Shown in pieces: positions 1 to 5,199 of a stretch of DNA of 5,199 nt. A program made the translations under genes and the position numbers. Source of the stretch: Spirochaetales bacterium (GTDB lineage Bacteria > Spirochaetota > Spirochaetia > JABEVK01); contig JABEVL010000110.1 of the NCBI GenBank assembly GCA_013043995.1, positions 1 through 5,199 on the forward strand, given 5' to 3'. Numbering within the stretch: position 1 is the first letter of the stretch; each line of letters opens with the position of its first letter. The notes under the pieces were generated by a model. That model was not told the DNA's origin. It did not search any database and worked only from the letters and a program-made list of their open reading frames with translations.

Positions 1-849
1 CTTGACGACCTTGTCCTCGATGCTCGGGCAGTAGCGGGGACCGTTGCCGACGATTTTTCCGCTGTAGAGGGGACTCCTGTGCAGGTTGTCTTTCAGGACC
101 TGGTGGGTCCGCTCGTTGGTGTAGGTGATGTAACAGGGGAGCTGGGAGCGTTCGACGTTCAGACTCCCAAAAGAAAAGGGAACGATGTCCTCGTCGCCGA
201 ACTGGGCTTCCATCTTGGAAAAATCGAGGCTGGAGCGCTTGACCCTCGCCGGGGTGCCTGTTTTTAACCGCCCGACCTTGAAACCCAGCTCGCGCAAGCG
301 CCGGTCGAGTCCGTAGGCGCTGGGTTCTCCAAGACGGCCGCCGGGCGCAGACCATTCCCCGACAAAAAGCTTTCCGGCCAAAAAAGTGCCCGTTGTCAGA
401 ACGACGACCTTGGAACTGAAGCGCTTGCCCCGCTCCGTCACCACACCTTCGACGGCAGTTTGGTCCGCGTTTAAAAGAAAGTCTGAAACGGTGTCCATAA
501 AAAGGGTGAGGTTTTTTTGACCTTCAAGGGTTTTGCGCGCTAGAACCGCGTAAGCCAGCTTGTCGGCCTGAGCCCGCGGGGCCTGGACGGCGGGTCCCCG
601 TGAACGGTTGAGCACCCGGAACTGGATCATCGTCGCGTCGATCAGGCGGCCCATCTCGCCCCCCAGGGCGTCGATCTCACGGACCATATTGCCCTTGGCA
701 AGTCCGCCCACTGCAGGGTTACAGCTCATGCGTCCGATCGTATCCAGGCTTTGGGTGATCAAAAGCGTCTGAAAGCCCATCCGGGCCAGGGCCAAGCCCG
801 CCTCGATCCCAGCGTGACCCGCACCGACCACAACGGCGTCAAAATCCAT
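1..849 (-). CDS. mnmG: MnmG (GidA), tRNA uridine-5-carboxymethylaminomethyl modification enzyme, N-terminal part
   Basis: With MnmE, MnmG installs the (carboxymethyl)aminomethyl group on wobble U34 of certain tRNAs, using FAD, NADH and methylene-tetrahydrofolate in the cytoplasm. The 283 visible residues begin with a Rossmann FAD-binding motif (VVVGAGHAGIEAG, residues 6-18). They continue with MSCNPAVGGLAKG (41-53), TTGTFLAG (152-159), LKTGTPAR (195-202), PCYITYTN (238-245) and GPRYCPSIEDK (270-280), all family signatures. The family is usually about 620 residues, so roughly the C-terminal half, including the MnmE- and tRNA-binding helical region, lies beyond the left edge. The ATG ends at 849 and is supported by a GAGG Shine-Dalgarno (complement of 858-861) with 8-nt spacing, and by the FAD motif starting a few residues in, as usual. 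The gene is divergent from the magnesium transporter gene. No disruption is seen. Identity is near certain. Confidence 0.97.
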   Translation of the reverse strand, partial: MDFDAVVVGAGHAGIEAGLALARMGFQTLLITQSLDTIGRMSCNPAVGGLAKGNMVREIDALGGEMGRLIDATMIQFRVLNRSRGPAVQAPRAQADKLAYAVLARKTLEGQKNLTLFMDTVSDFLLNADQTAVEGVVTERGKRFSSKVVVLTTGTFLAGKLFVGEWSAPGGRLGEPSAYGLDRRLRELGFKVGRLKTGTPARVKRSSLDFSKMEAQFGDEDIVPFSFGSLNVERSQLPCYITYTNERTHQVLKDNLHRSPLYSGKIVGNGPRYCPSIEDKVVK

Positions 850-883
850 TCTTTCTGCCTCTTTTCCTTATTTTTCCCCTGTC

Positions 884-912
884 TTTATATAACTAAAACA
901 ATCGTCTATCCA
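884..912 (-). promoter_or_regulatory. Candidate sigma70-type promoter for mnmG
   Basis: On the minus strand, TGGATA (907-912, 4 of 6 matches to the -35 consensus) and TATAAA (884-889, 5 of 6 to the -10 consensus) are separated by 17 nt. Transcription would start near 877, giving a leader of about 28 nt that contains the GAGG ribosome binding site. This is a by-eye consensus match in an AT-rich divergent gap. The organism's own sigma preferences are unknown. Confidence 0.45.
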
Positions 913-926
913 AGACCTCGGCCTGC

Positions 927-954
927 TTGACAGCCGGCGTTCCCCTGATATTTT
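927..954 (+). promoter_or_regulatory. Candidate sigma70-type promoter for the mgtE-like gene, predicting a leaderless mRNA
   Basis: A perfect TTGACA -35 box (927-932) is followed after 16 nt by TATTTT (949-954, 4 of 6 matches). The expected start of transcription is about 960-962, which coincides with the ATG at 961. No Shine-Dalgarno-like sequence lies in the bases just before the ATG. The promoter is back to back with the mnmG promoter, with 14 bp between the two -35 boxes, so one regulator could affect both. There is no room for an Mg2+-sensing M-box riboswitch leader. Confidence 0.5.
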
Positions 955-960
955 AGACAC

Positions 961-1953
961 ATGCCCCAAGACGCCCGCCCCCGTTACGAAAGACCGGTCC
1001 GCGACTTTATTCACCAGGATTTTCTCACCCTCGACGAAAGCTGGACCTCGGCGCGGGCTCTGGACGAGGTTCGCCGGCTGGGGGACGAGCTCAAGATCTT
1101 TTACTTTTACACGGTGGACGCCCAACGCCGCCTGACGGGCGTTGTTCCTGTCAGACGTTTTCTTGTGGCCCCTCCCGAAAAGCTTCTCAAAGACATGGCT
1201 CAGCGCAACCTGGTGACCATCCGAGACGACCTGCCCTTGGTCGAGGCCGCCAAGAGCTTTACCCACCACAAGTACCTTTCACTCCCGGTGGTCGATGGGG
1301 AAGGCTGCGTCGTCGGTGTCATCGACATCAAGGCGCTGACGGGATTCGACGTTGACCTGAACGACCGCCTGCGCCTGGATGAAATTTTCCAGACGATCGG
1401 TGTGCGCCTGGAGTCCCTGGGTAAGCAGGGTTTGGGAAGCGTTTTCAAAGGGCGTTTTCCCTGGCTTTTGGCCACGGTCGCCAGCGGGTTCGTTTGCGCC
1501 TGGCTGGCAAGCCATTTTGCCCAAGCGCTCGAAAAAAACATCCTGCTTTCCTTTTTTATCGCCCTGGTCCTCGCCTTGGGCGAGAGCGTGAGCATCCAGT
1601 CTATGACCCTGGGTTTTCAGGAAAACCACAAACCCGCTTCGGAACGCCGCAGGTACCCCAAGATGCTGGGCCGCGAGGCCATCACAGGACTGATGTTGGG
1701 CGTTCCGCTGGGGGTGGGCGTCGGACTCCTGGCCTGGGTGCTCAATCCCCGGGGCTATGCAGCTTTTGTGATTGCCGGCAGCGTGGCCCTTTCGATCCTG
1801 AACGCCGGTGTCATCGGGCTTTCTTTTCCCTACCTGGTCAACCTTCTGAAGGCCGAGCCCAAGATCGCCGCAGGCCCCTTAGTCCTCGCTATCACCGACG
1901 TCGCGACGATTCTCGTTTATCTTTCGGGGGCCTTGTTTTTTTTGGGTTCCTGA
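961..1953 (+). CDS. MgtE/SLC41-family magnesium channel/transporter lacking the N domain (CBS-CBS-membrane domain)
   Basis: This is a predicted inner-membrane Mg2+ (possibly other divalent cation) channel or transporter of 330 residues. Two CBS domains (about 12-68 and 74-130; SLPVVDGEGCVVGVIDIKAL is the second one's end) precede a linker/plug-helix region (about 136-163). Five hydrophobic segments follow, at roughly 166-189, 195-219, 240-261, 266-296 and 304-328. The last helix reads LAITDVATILVYLSG. Its Asp313 matches the pore Asp (Asp432) of Thermus MgtE, and REAITG at 238-243 also fits the family. Classical MgtE is about 450 residues with an N-terminal helical domain, which is absent here. 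An in-frame TGA at 946-948 allows no longer version from an ATG. The usual GGN-G-Q motif of the second helix is replaced by GESVSIQS (207-214). The start has no Shine-Dalgarno. The CBS pair suggests regulation by intracellular Mg2+ or nucleotides, by analogy with MgtE. Family membership is firm; substrate and transport activity are inferred. Confidence 0.88.
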   Translation: MPQDARPRYERPVRDFIHQDFLTLDESWTSARALDEVRRLGDELKIFYFYTVDAQRRLTGVVPVRRFLVAPPEKLLKDMAQRNLVTIRDDLPLVEAAKSFTHHKYLSLPVVDGEGCVVGVIDIKALTGFDVDLNDRLRLDEIFQTIGVRLESLGKQGLGSVFKGRFPWLLATVASGFVCAWLASHFAQALEKNILLSFFIALVLALGESVSIQSMTLGFQENHKPASERRRYPKMLGREAITGLMLGVPLGVGVGLLAWVLNPRGYAAFVIAGSVALSILNAGVIGLSFPYLVNLLKAEPKIAAGPLVLAITDVATILVYLSGALFFLGS

Positions 1954-1966
1954 GGGTAAGTCCTCG
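1938..1966 (+). other. Possible -1 frameshift signal at the 3' end of the mgtE-like gene
   Basis: An 8-T run (1936-1943) provides the in-frame heptamer T TTT TTG (1938-1944), a slippery sequence of the X XXY YYZ type. After 7 nt, a small stem (1951-1956 with 1961-1966, loop TAAG, two wobble pairs) overlaps the stop codon. Slippage to -1 would bypass the TGA at 1951 and replace the last two residues with a 26-residue Pro/Arg-rich tail ending at a TAA at 2022-2024. The stem is short, so this could be chance. It does not look like a terminator, because no T tract directly follows the stem. Confidence 0.2.
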
Positions 1967-2016
1967 CCCCGCGCCTCCAATCGGATATTTTTTTGAAAGA
2001 CCTGCACCAAGGACTC

Positions 2017-2044
2017 TTGCTTAAAATACACACGTGTGTTAAAT
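2017..2044 (+). promoter_or_regulatory. Weak candidate promoter for the ychJ-malQ-sixA-mutY cluster
   Basis: TTGCTT (2017-2022, 3 of 6 matches to -35) and TTAAAT (2039-2044, 4 of 6 to -10) are separated by 16 nt, in the AT-rich part of the 173-bp gap after the mgtE-like gene. No clear rho-independent terminator separates that gene from the cluster, so read-through is also possible. If the promoter is real, it leaves a leader of about 75 nt before the ychJ ATG. Confidence 0.25.
2028..2039. repeat. Perfect 12-bp palindrome ACACACGTGTGT, possible operator
   Basis: The 12 bases are exactly self-complementary, centred between 2033 and 2034, with an alternating purine-pyrimidine pattern. The palindrome lies in the spacer and at the edge of the -10 box of the weak promoter candidate, where a dimeric repressor would be expected to act. 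It does not match a binding site I recognise with confidence; it lacks, for example, the TGTGA-N6-TCACA form of CRP. A second short palindrome, TCGCGCGA, occurs at 2050-2057. Confidence 0.35.
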
Positions 2045-2126
2045 GAATTTCGCGCGATTTTGAAGGTTTTTTTCCGGGGTCTTTTCATTTTTTGGCGGCA
2101 CGGGTAAAAAGGACCAGGAGTTTTTC

Positions 2127-2612
2127 ATGGAAAAGTGTCCTTGTGGATCGGGCCTTGTCTATTCGGCCTGTTGTGAACCCCTCATTCGAGGCAAGCAAGA
2201 GGCCCCCACGGCCGAGGCGCTGATGCGGGCGCGCTACACCGCCTACGCCAAGGGAGAAATCGAGTTTATCGAATCCTCGCACGAGCGTGACCAGCAAGAC
2301 CAGGTCTCTATAGAGGAAACCCGCAAATGGAGTCAAGAATCCACCTGGCACGGTCTGAAGATTCTTTCCAAGGAAAAGGGCGGGGTGAACGACGAGACGG
2401 GAAAGGTTGAGTTTGTCGCCAGCTACTCCCAACGCGGTTTGCGGGATTCCTACCACGAGATCGGCGAGTTTAAGAAAGTCAACGGGCGCTGGTTTTACGA
2501 CAAGGGGACGATCGTTCCCACGACCATCGTCCGGGACGGCCCCAAACTGGGCCGCAACGATCCGTGTTTTTGCGGAAGCGGAAAAAAATATAAACTTTGT
2601 CACGGTCGATAA
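2127..2612 (+). CDS. YchJ/UPF0225-family protein with two SEC-C zinc motifs
   Basis: The molecular function is not established for the family. The protein has 161 residues, close to E. coli YchJ. It carries a SEC-C motif at the N terminus (Cys4, Cys6, Cys15, Cys16; CPCGSGLVYSACC) and a second at the C terminus (Cys147, Cys149, Cys158, His159; preceded by GRNDPC). Both fit the CxCx8C(C/H) zinc-binding pattern known from the SecA C-terminal tail. The middle (about 27-135) matches the NTF2-like YchJ domain, with PTAEALMRARYTAYAKG and, later, GRWFYDKG. It is presumably a cytoplasmic zinc protein, and binding to ribosomes or SecB-like partners is only suggested by analogy with SecA. An AGGAG Shine-Dalgarno (2116-2120) with 6-nt spacing supports the ATG. 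It is followed after 26 bp by malQ on the same strand, consistent with an operon. Confidence 0.92.
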   Translation: MEKCPCGSGLVYSACCEPLIRGKQEAPTAEALMRARYTAYAKGEIEFIESSHERDQQDQVSIEETRKWSQESTWHGLKILSKEKGGVNDETGKVEFVASYSQRGLRDSYHEIGEFKKVNGRWFYDKGTIVPTTIVRDGPKLGRNDPCFCGSGKKYKLCHGR

Positions 2613-2638
2613 CCGGGACAGGTCGTTAAGGAGTTCGT

Positions 2639-4165
2639 ATGCCAAACTCACGTCAGAGCGGGGTTCTTCTTCATCCCACGTCCCTGCCAGGTCCGTACGG
2701 AATCGGTGAGCTGGGAAAAAACGCTTACAGTTTCATCGATTTTCTTGCTTCAGCGCGTCAAAAGCTCTGGCAGGTTCTTCCCCTGGGACCGACGGGTTAC
2801 GGAGATTCTCCCTACGCGTCTTTTTCGACGTTCGCCGGCAACCCCATGCTCATCAGCCTGGACCGTCTGGTCGAAGAAGGCTGGCTGGAGCCGATTCGTG
2901 ACGTTCCAGAGTTTGATCCCCAAAAAGTGGACTACGGTTGGGTCATCTGGTGGAAGATGCCCCTTCTTGAAAAAGCCGCCAAGACCTTTTTGGAAAAGGC
3001 CAAGGGATCGGTGCGCGAAAGCTACGATCAATTCCTGAAAGAAGAGGCCGCCTGGATCGATGACTTTGCTCTTTTTATGGCGATCAAAGAAGATTACCAG
3101 AAAAAGGCCGAAGCCGAGGGCGCCTTTGGAAAGATGTGGTCCAACTACTGGGACCTCGAAATCCGGCTCAGGAAGGAAAAGGCCGTCCAGGAATGGACCA
3201 AACGTTTGGCCAAGGAAATCGAGCTTAAAAAAGTTCTGCAGTTCTGGTTTTTCCGCCAATGGACTGAACTGAGGCAATACGCCAACCAGAAGGGCATCCG
3301 GATCGTCGGGGACATCCCGATATTCGTTGCTCCGGACTCAGTCGACGTCTGGGCCAACCGCAAGTACTTCTTGCTCGACGACAAGGGACAACCCCAGGTC
3401 GTGGCAGGCGTTCCCCCGGACTATTTTTCAGCGACGGGGCAACTCTGGGGCAACCCTCTTTACAACTGGGACCAGCTGCGCCAGGACGGCTTTGACTGGT
3501 GGATCCAACGCATACAGTCCACCCTCAAGCTGGTCGACATCATCCGTATCGACCACTTCCGGGGGTTCGAGGCTTATTGGGAAATTCCCTTTGGTTCTGA
3601 AACGGCCGTCCACGGGCGCTGGGTTAAAGCCCCGGGGATGGAGCTCTTTGCCGAGGTCAAAAGACGCTTGGGCAACCTGCCGATCTTTGCCGAGGACCTG
3701 GGAGTCATCACCCCCGAGGTCGAGGCCATGCGCGACGCGTTTGATTTTCCCGGCATGAAGATCCTTCAATTCGCCTTCGATTCGGGTGAAGCGGGGGCAT
3801 CGGGCGACAATCCCTTTTTGCCGCACAACTACGTCAAGAATTGTGTCGTCTACACAGGAAACCACGACAACGACACAGCACGGGGCTGGCTTGAGTCGGC
3901 AAAACCCAACGACCAGGACTACGCCCGTGAGTACGTGAACGATCATTCGTCGAACGTGGCCTGGGGCTTCGTCCGCGCGGCTCTGGCTTCGACGGCGCTC
4001 TACGCGGTCATTCCGGCCCAGGACCTACTGGACCTGCCCTCCTGGGCGCGCATGAACACACCTTCGACCCTGGGAGGAAACTGGGCCTGGCGCTTGACCG
4101 AGGGCGAGCTGAATTCCCATCTGGCCGAAAAATTTGGCGCTCTGACCAGGCTTTACGGGCGATGA
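2639..4165 (+). CDS. malQ: 4-alpha-glucanotransferase (amylomaltase, GH77)
   Basis: MalQ transfers alpha-1,4-glucan segments between maltodextrins (disproportionation) in the cytoplasm, serving maltodextrin or glycogen turnover. The 508 residues match the usual bacterial short form of about 500. The N-terminal signature is GVLLHPTSLPGPYGIGELG (8-26), followed by LPLGPTGYGDSPY (47-59) and FAGNPMLISL (65-74). Later come VGDIPIFVAPDSVDVWAN (223-240) and VVAGVPPDYFSATGQLWGNP (254-273). By family alignment the catalytic residues are Asp305 (nucleophile, in RIDHFRGF), Glu352 (acid/base, in FAEDLGVITPEV) and Asp410 (in HDNDT), all present. The usual YTGTHDN reads YTGNHDN here. A strong AAGGAG (2628-2633) with 5-nt spacing fixes the ATG. 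The stop overlaps the sixA start by 4 bp. The gene appears intact. No other glycogen or maltose gene is visible nearby, so the physiological substrate is open. Confidence 0.97.
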   Translation: MPNSRQSGVLLHPTSLPGPYGIGELGKNAYSFIDFLASARQKLWQVLPLGPTGYGDSPYASFSTFAGNPMLISLDRLVEEGWLEPIRDVPEFDPQKVDYGWVIWWKMPLLEKAAKTFLEKAKGSVRESYDQFLKEEAAWIDDFALFMAIKEDYQKKAEAEGAFGKMWSNYWDLEIRLRKEKAVQEWTKRLAKEIELKKVLQFWFFRQWTELRQYANQKGIRIVGDIPIFVAPDSVDVWANRKYFLLDDKGQPQVVAGVPPDYFSATGQLWGNPLYNWDQLRQDGFDWWIQRIQSTLKLVDIIRIDHFRGFEAYWEIPFGSETAVHGRWVKAPGMELFAEVKRRLGNLPIFAEDLGVITPEVEAMRDAFDFPGMKILQFAFDSGEAGASGDNPFLPHNYVKNCVVYTGNHDNDTARGWLESAKPNDQDYAREYVNDHSSNVAWGFVRAALASTALYAVIPAQDLLDLPSWARMNTPSTLGGNWAWRLTEGELNSHLAEKFGALTRLYGR

Positions 4166-4647
4166 CCGTTTACCTCGTCCGTCACTCCAAAGCCGTTTTG
4201 TCGCACCCTTCGGGAGACGCTTTTCGTCCTCTGTCCGACGAAGGCCGCCAGCGCGCTTTGGACCTGGCCAGGCTCACCGCCGCCAGGGGGATGGACCCCG
4301 ACCTGATCGTCTCAAGCCCTTACGCCCGGGCCTTGGCGACGGCTGAGATTTTCACGGCGCAGCGGCCGGGAATGACGCCCAGGCCCTCGTCGGTCTTGCT
4401 GCCTGAATCCGAATTTCAGGAGGCGTACGAGGAACTTCTCAGCTGGGAAGCCGAGGGTTTCCAGCGCGTAGCTCTTTTTACGCACAACCCCTTCGTTTCA
4501 GGCTTTTGCGCCTTCCTGGCCGAAACCCATCCCCGCCGTGACTACACCTTCCACACCCCAACGGTGGCCTGCCTGGAATTCTCGGGCAGACCGGCCCCGG
4601 GTCAGGGCCACTTAAGCTGGATCCTGGGCCCCCCAGCTTCTCGATGA
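4162..4647 (+). CDS. sixA: SixA-type histidine phosphatase (phosphoglycerate-mutase superfamily)
   Basis: SixA-like proteins remove phosphate from phosphohistidine on proteins; E. coli SixA has been reported to act on the ArcB HPt domain and on the nitrogen phosphotransferase protein NPr. This protein has 161 residues, typical for SixA. The phosphoacceptor His8 lies in LVRHSKA (5-11), LSDEGRQRA (24-32) follows, then SSPYARALATAEIF (51-64, Arg56), and the second catalytic histidine is His108 in FTHNP. The core motif is RHS where many superfamily members have RHG, and THNP replaces the common GHNP. No signal peptide or membrane segment is seen, so it is cytoplasmic. Its ATG overlaps the malQ TGA (ATGA), and only a weak AGG lies 11 nt upstream, so translation probably depends on coupling to malQ. 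Its own stop overlaps the mutY start in the same way. Superfamily assignment is firm; the protein substrate is unknown. Confidence 0.9.
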   Translation: MTVYLVRHSKAVLSHPSGDAFRPLSDEGRQRALDLARLTAARGMDPDLIVSSPYARALATAEIFTAQRPGMTPRPSSVLLPESEFQEAYEELLSWEAEGFQRVALFTHNPFVSGFCAFLAETHPRRDYTFHTPTVACLEFSGRPAPGQGHLSWILGPPASR

Positions 4648-5199
4648 GTCGGCTGGAAGGGCTGGACTTCAGGCCCCTGATCGACTGGTTTTTGCGCGAG
4701 GGACGGACCTACCCTTGGTCGCTGACGCACGATCCGTACAAAATCTGGATTTCTGAGGTGATGCTCCAGCAAACGACGGTCCAAACGGTGGTCCTGCGTT
4801 ATGAACGTTGGCTGCGCCGCTGGCCCAACCTGGGGGCGTTAGCTCAGGCCCATGAAGACGAGGTACTCAGGGAGTGGGAGGGACTCGGCTACTACAGCCG
4901 GGGTTTGGCCCTGCTCAGGACGAGTCGCGAACTCCTGCTTCAGGGCGGCTTCCCCAGCGACCCTAAGAGGCTTTTGCAATTTCCCGGGATTGGACCCTAC
5001 ACGGCGGCGGCTTTAGCCAGCTTTGCCTTTGACCAGCCCTGTCTAACCCTGGACGCCAACCTGAAGAGGGTTTTTCAAAGGCTGGCAGCCGAGCCGAAGT
5101 GGACCAAAGAGCTTGAAAGCGAGGCCTTGGAGCGCGCCGGGGCGGCTTTTCAAACCCTCCCCAGCCGCGAACTCAACCAGGGTCTCATGCAGCTCGGAC
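4644..5199 (+). CDS. mutY: MutY, A/G-specific adenine glycosylase, N-terminal part
   Basis: MutY removes adenine mispaired with 8-oxoguanine in base-excision repair. The 185 visible residues show PYKIWISEVMLQQTTV (31-46) with catalytic Glu38, the signature GLGYYSR (80-86), the helix-hairpin-helix FPGIGPYTAAALASFAF (113-129), and catalytic Asp137 in LDANLKRV. Tyr119 stands where endonuclease III (Nth) has its catalytic Lys, which favours MutY over Nth. The usual LDGN is LDAN here. The sequence breaks off at NQGLMQLG, just before the expected four-cysteine [4Fe-4S] region; that region and the C-terminal 8-oxoG-recognition domain are outside the window. The ATG at 4644 overlaps the sixA stop as ATGA. 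No Shine-Dalgarno is visible, so reinitiation after sixA is likely. The distance from this start to Glu38 equals that in E. coli MutY (Glu37), supporting it. The family is usually about 350 residues. Confidence 0.95.
   Translation, partial: MSRLEGLDFRPLIDWFLREGRTYPWSLTHDPYKIWISEVMLQQTTVQTVVLRYERWLRRWPNLGALAQAHEDEVLREWEGLGYYSRGLALLRTSRELLLQGGFPSDPKRLLQFPGIGPYTAAALASFAFDQPCLTLDANLKRVFQRLAAEPKWTKELESEALERAGAAFQTLPSRELNQGLMQLG

Noticed and set aside
79..267. Plus-strand 62-codon open frame at the left end
   Set aside because: It is antisense to mnmG, and the mnmG motifs (LKTGTPAR, PCYITYTN) are read from the opposite strand here.
850..960. Possible Mg2+ riboswitch (M-box) before the transporter gene
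   Set aside because: The gap is only 111 bp, is shared with the divergent mnmG promoter, and the likely transcription start falls at the ATG, so there is no leader RNA to fold.
868..1629. Long open frames on the minus strand (868-1269, 1200-1595, 1279-1629) under the mgtE-like gene
   Set aside because: They lie antisense to a clear MgtE-family coding sequence and their translations resemble no family; they are by-products of GC-rich codons.
2043..2063. Tiny open frame of 6 codons starting at ATG 2043, as a leader peptide
   Set aside because: It has no Shine-Dalgarno, no run of regulatory codons and no attenuator-like hairpins downstream.
2603..2615. Small hairpin CGGT-CGATA-ACCG over the ychJ stop as a terminator
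   Set aside because: The stem is only 4 bp with no T tract after it, and the strong malQ Shine-Dalgarno follows at once.
2085..2651. 188-codon open frame on the minus strand under ychJ
   Set aside because: The plus strand encodes an unmistakable YchJ protein with two SEC-C motifs and a good Shine-Dalgarno; the antisense translation has no recognisable domain.
2750..3946. Minus-strand open frames of about 172-175 codons (2750-3277, 3428-3946) inside malQ
   Set aside because: malQ is intact and strongly supported throughout; the antisense translations look like low-quality shadow sequence.
4644..5199. Reading the last gene as endonuclease III (nth)
   Set aside because: The helix-hairpin-helix lacks the Nth catalytic Lys (Tyr119 here), and the SEVMLQQT motif with Glu38 is specific to MutY.

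Overview
This is a stretch of ordinary bacterial chromosome with moderately high GC content. It is densely coded, with long A and T runs mostly in the gaps between genes. All six genes belong to conserved bacterial families. No mobile element, phage gene, tRNA, rRNA or CRISPR array is visible. The phylum cannot be settled from the window. The gene types fit a free-living bacterium with a glucan metabolism, possibly Gram-negative, and that is only a weak guess.

Layout: the left part (1-849, minus strand) is the N-terminal 283 residues of MnmG (GidA), the FAD-dependent tRNA wobble-uridine modification enzyme. It runs off the left edge. A 111-bp divergent gap (850-960) carries plausible back-to-back promoters for mnmG and for a plus-strand MgtE-type magnesium channel/transporter (961-1953). 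That protein has two CBS domains and a five-helix membrane domain but lacks the usual N domain, and its transcript may be leaderless.

A 173-bp gap (1954-2126) contains a perfect 12-bp palindrome inside a possible promoter. It leads into a plus-strand cluster: a YchJ-family protein with a SEC-C motif at each end (2127-2612), a GH77 4-alpha-glucanotransferase MalQ (2639-4165), a SixA-type histidine phosphatase (4162-4647), and MutY, the A/G-mismatch adenine glycosylase (4644 to the right edge). The last three genes are joined by 4-bp ATGA start/stop overlaps, so they are very likely cotranscribed and translationally coupled. Their functions (glucan remodelling, phosphohistidine removal, DNA repair) do not form an obvious pathway, so the cluster looks like a compact housekeeping operon.

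I did not find a clearly new system. The points most worth a second look are the N-domain-less MgtE with its altered pore-helix motif, its probable leaderless start, a possible -1 frameshift site at its 3' end, and the palindrome upstream of ychJ.
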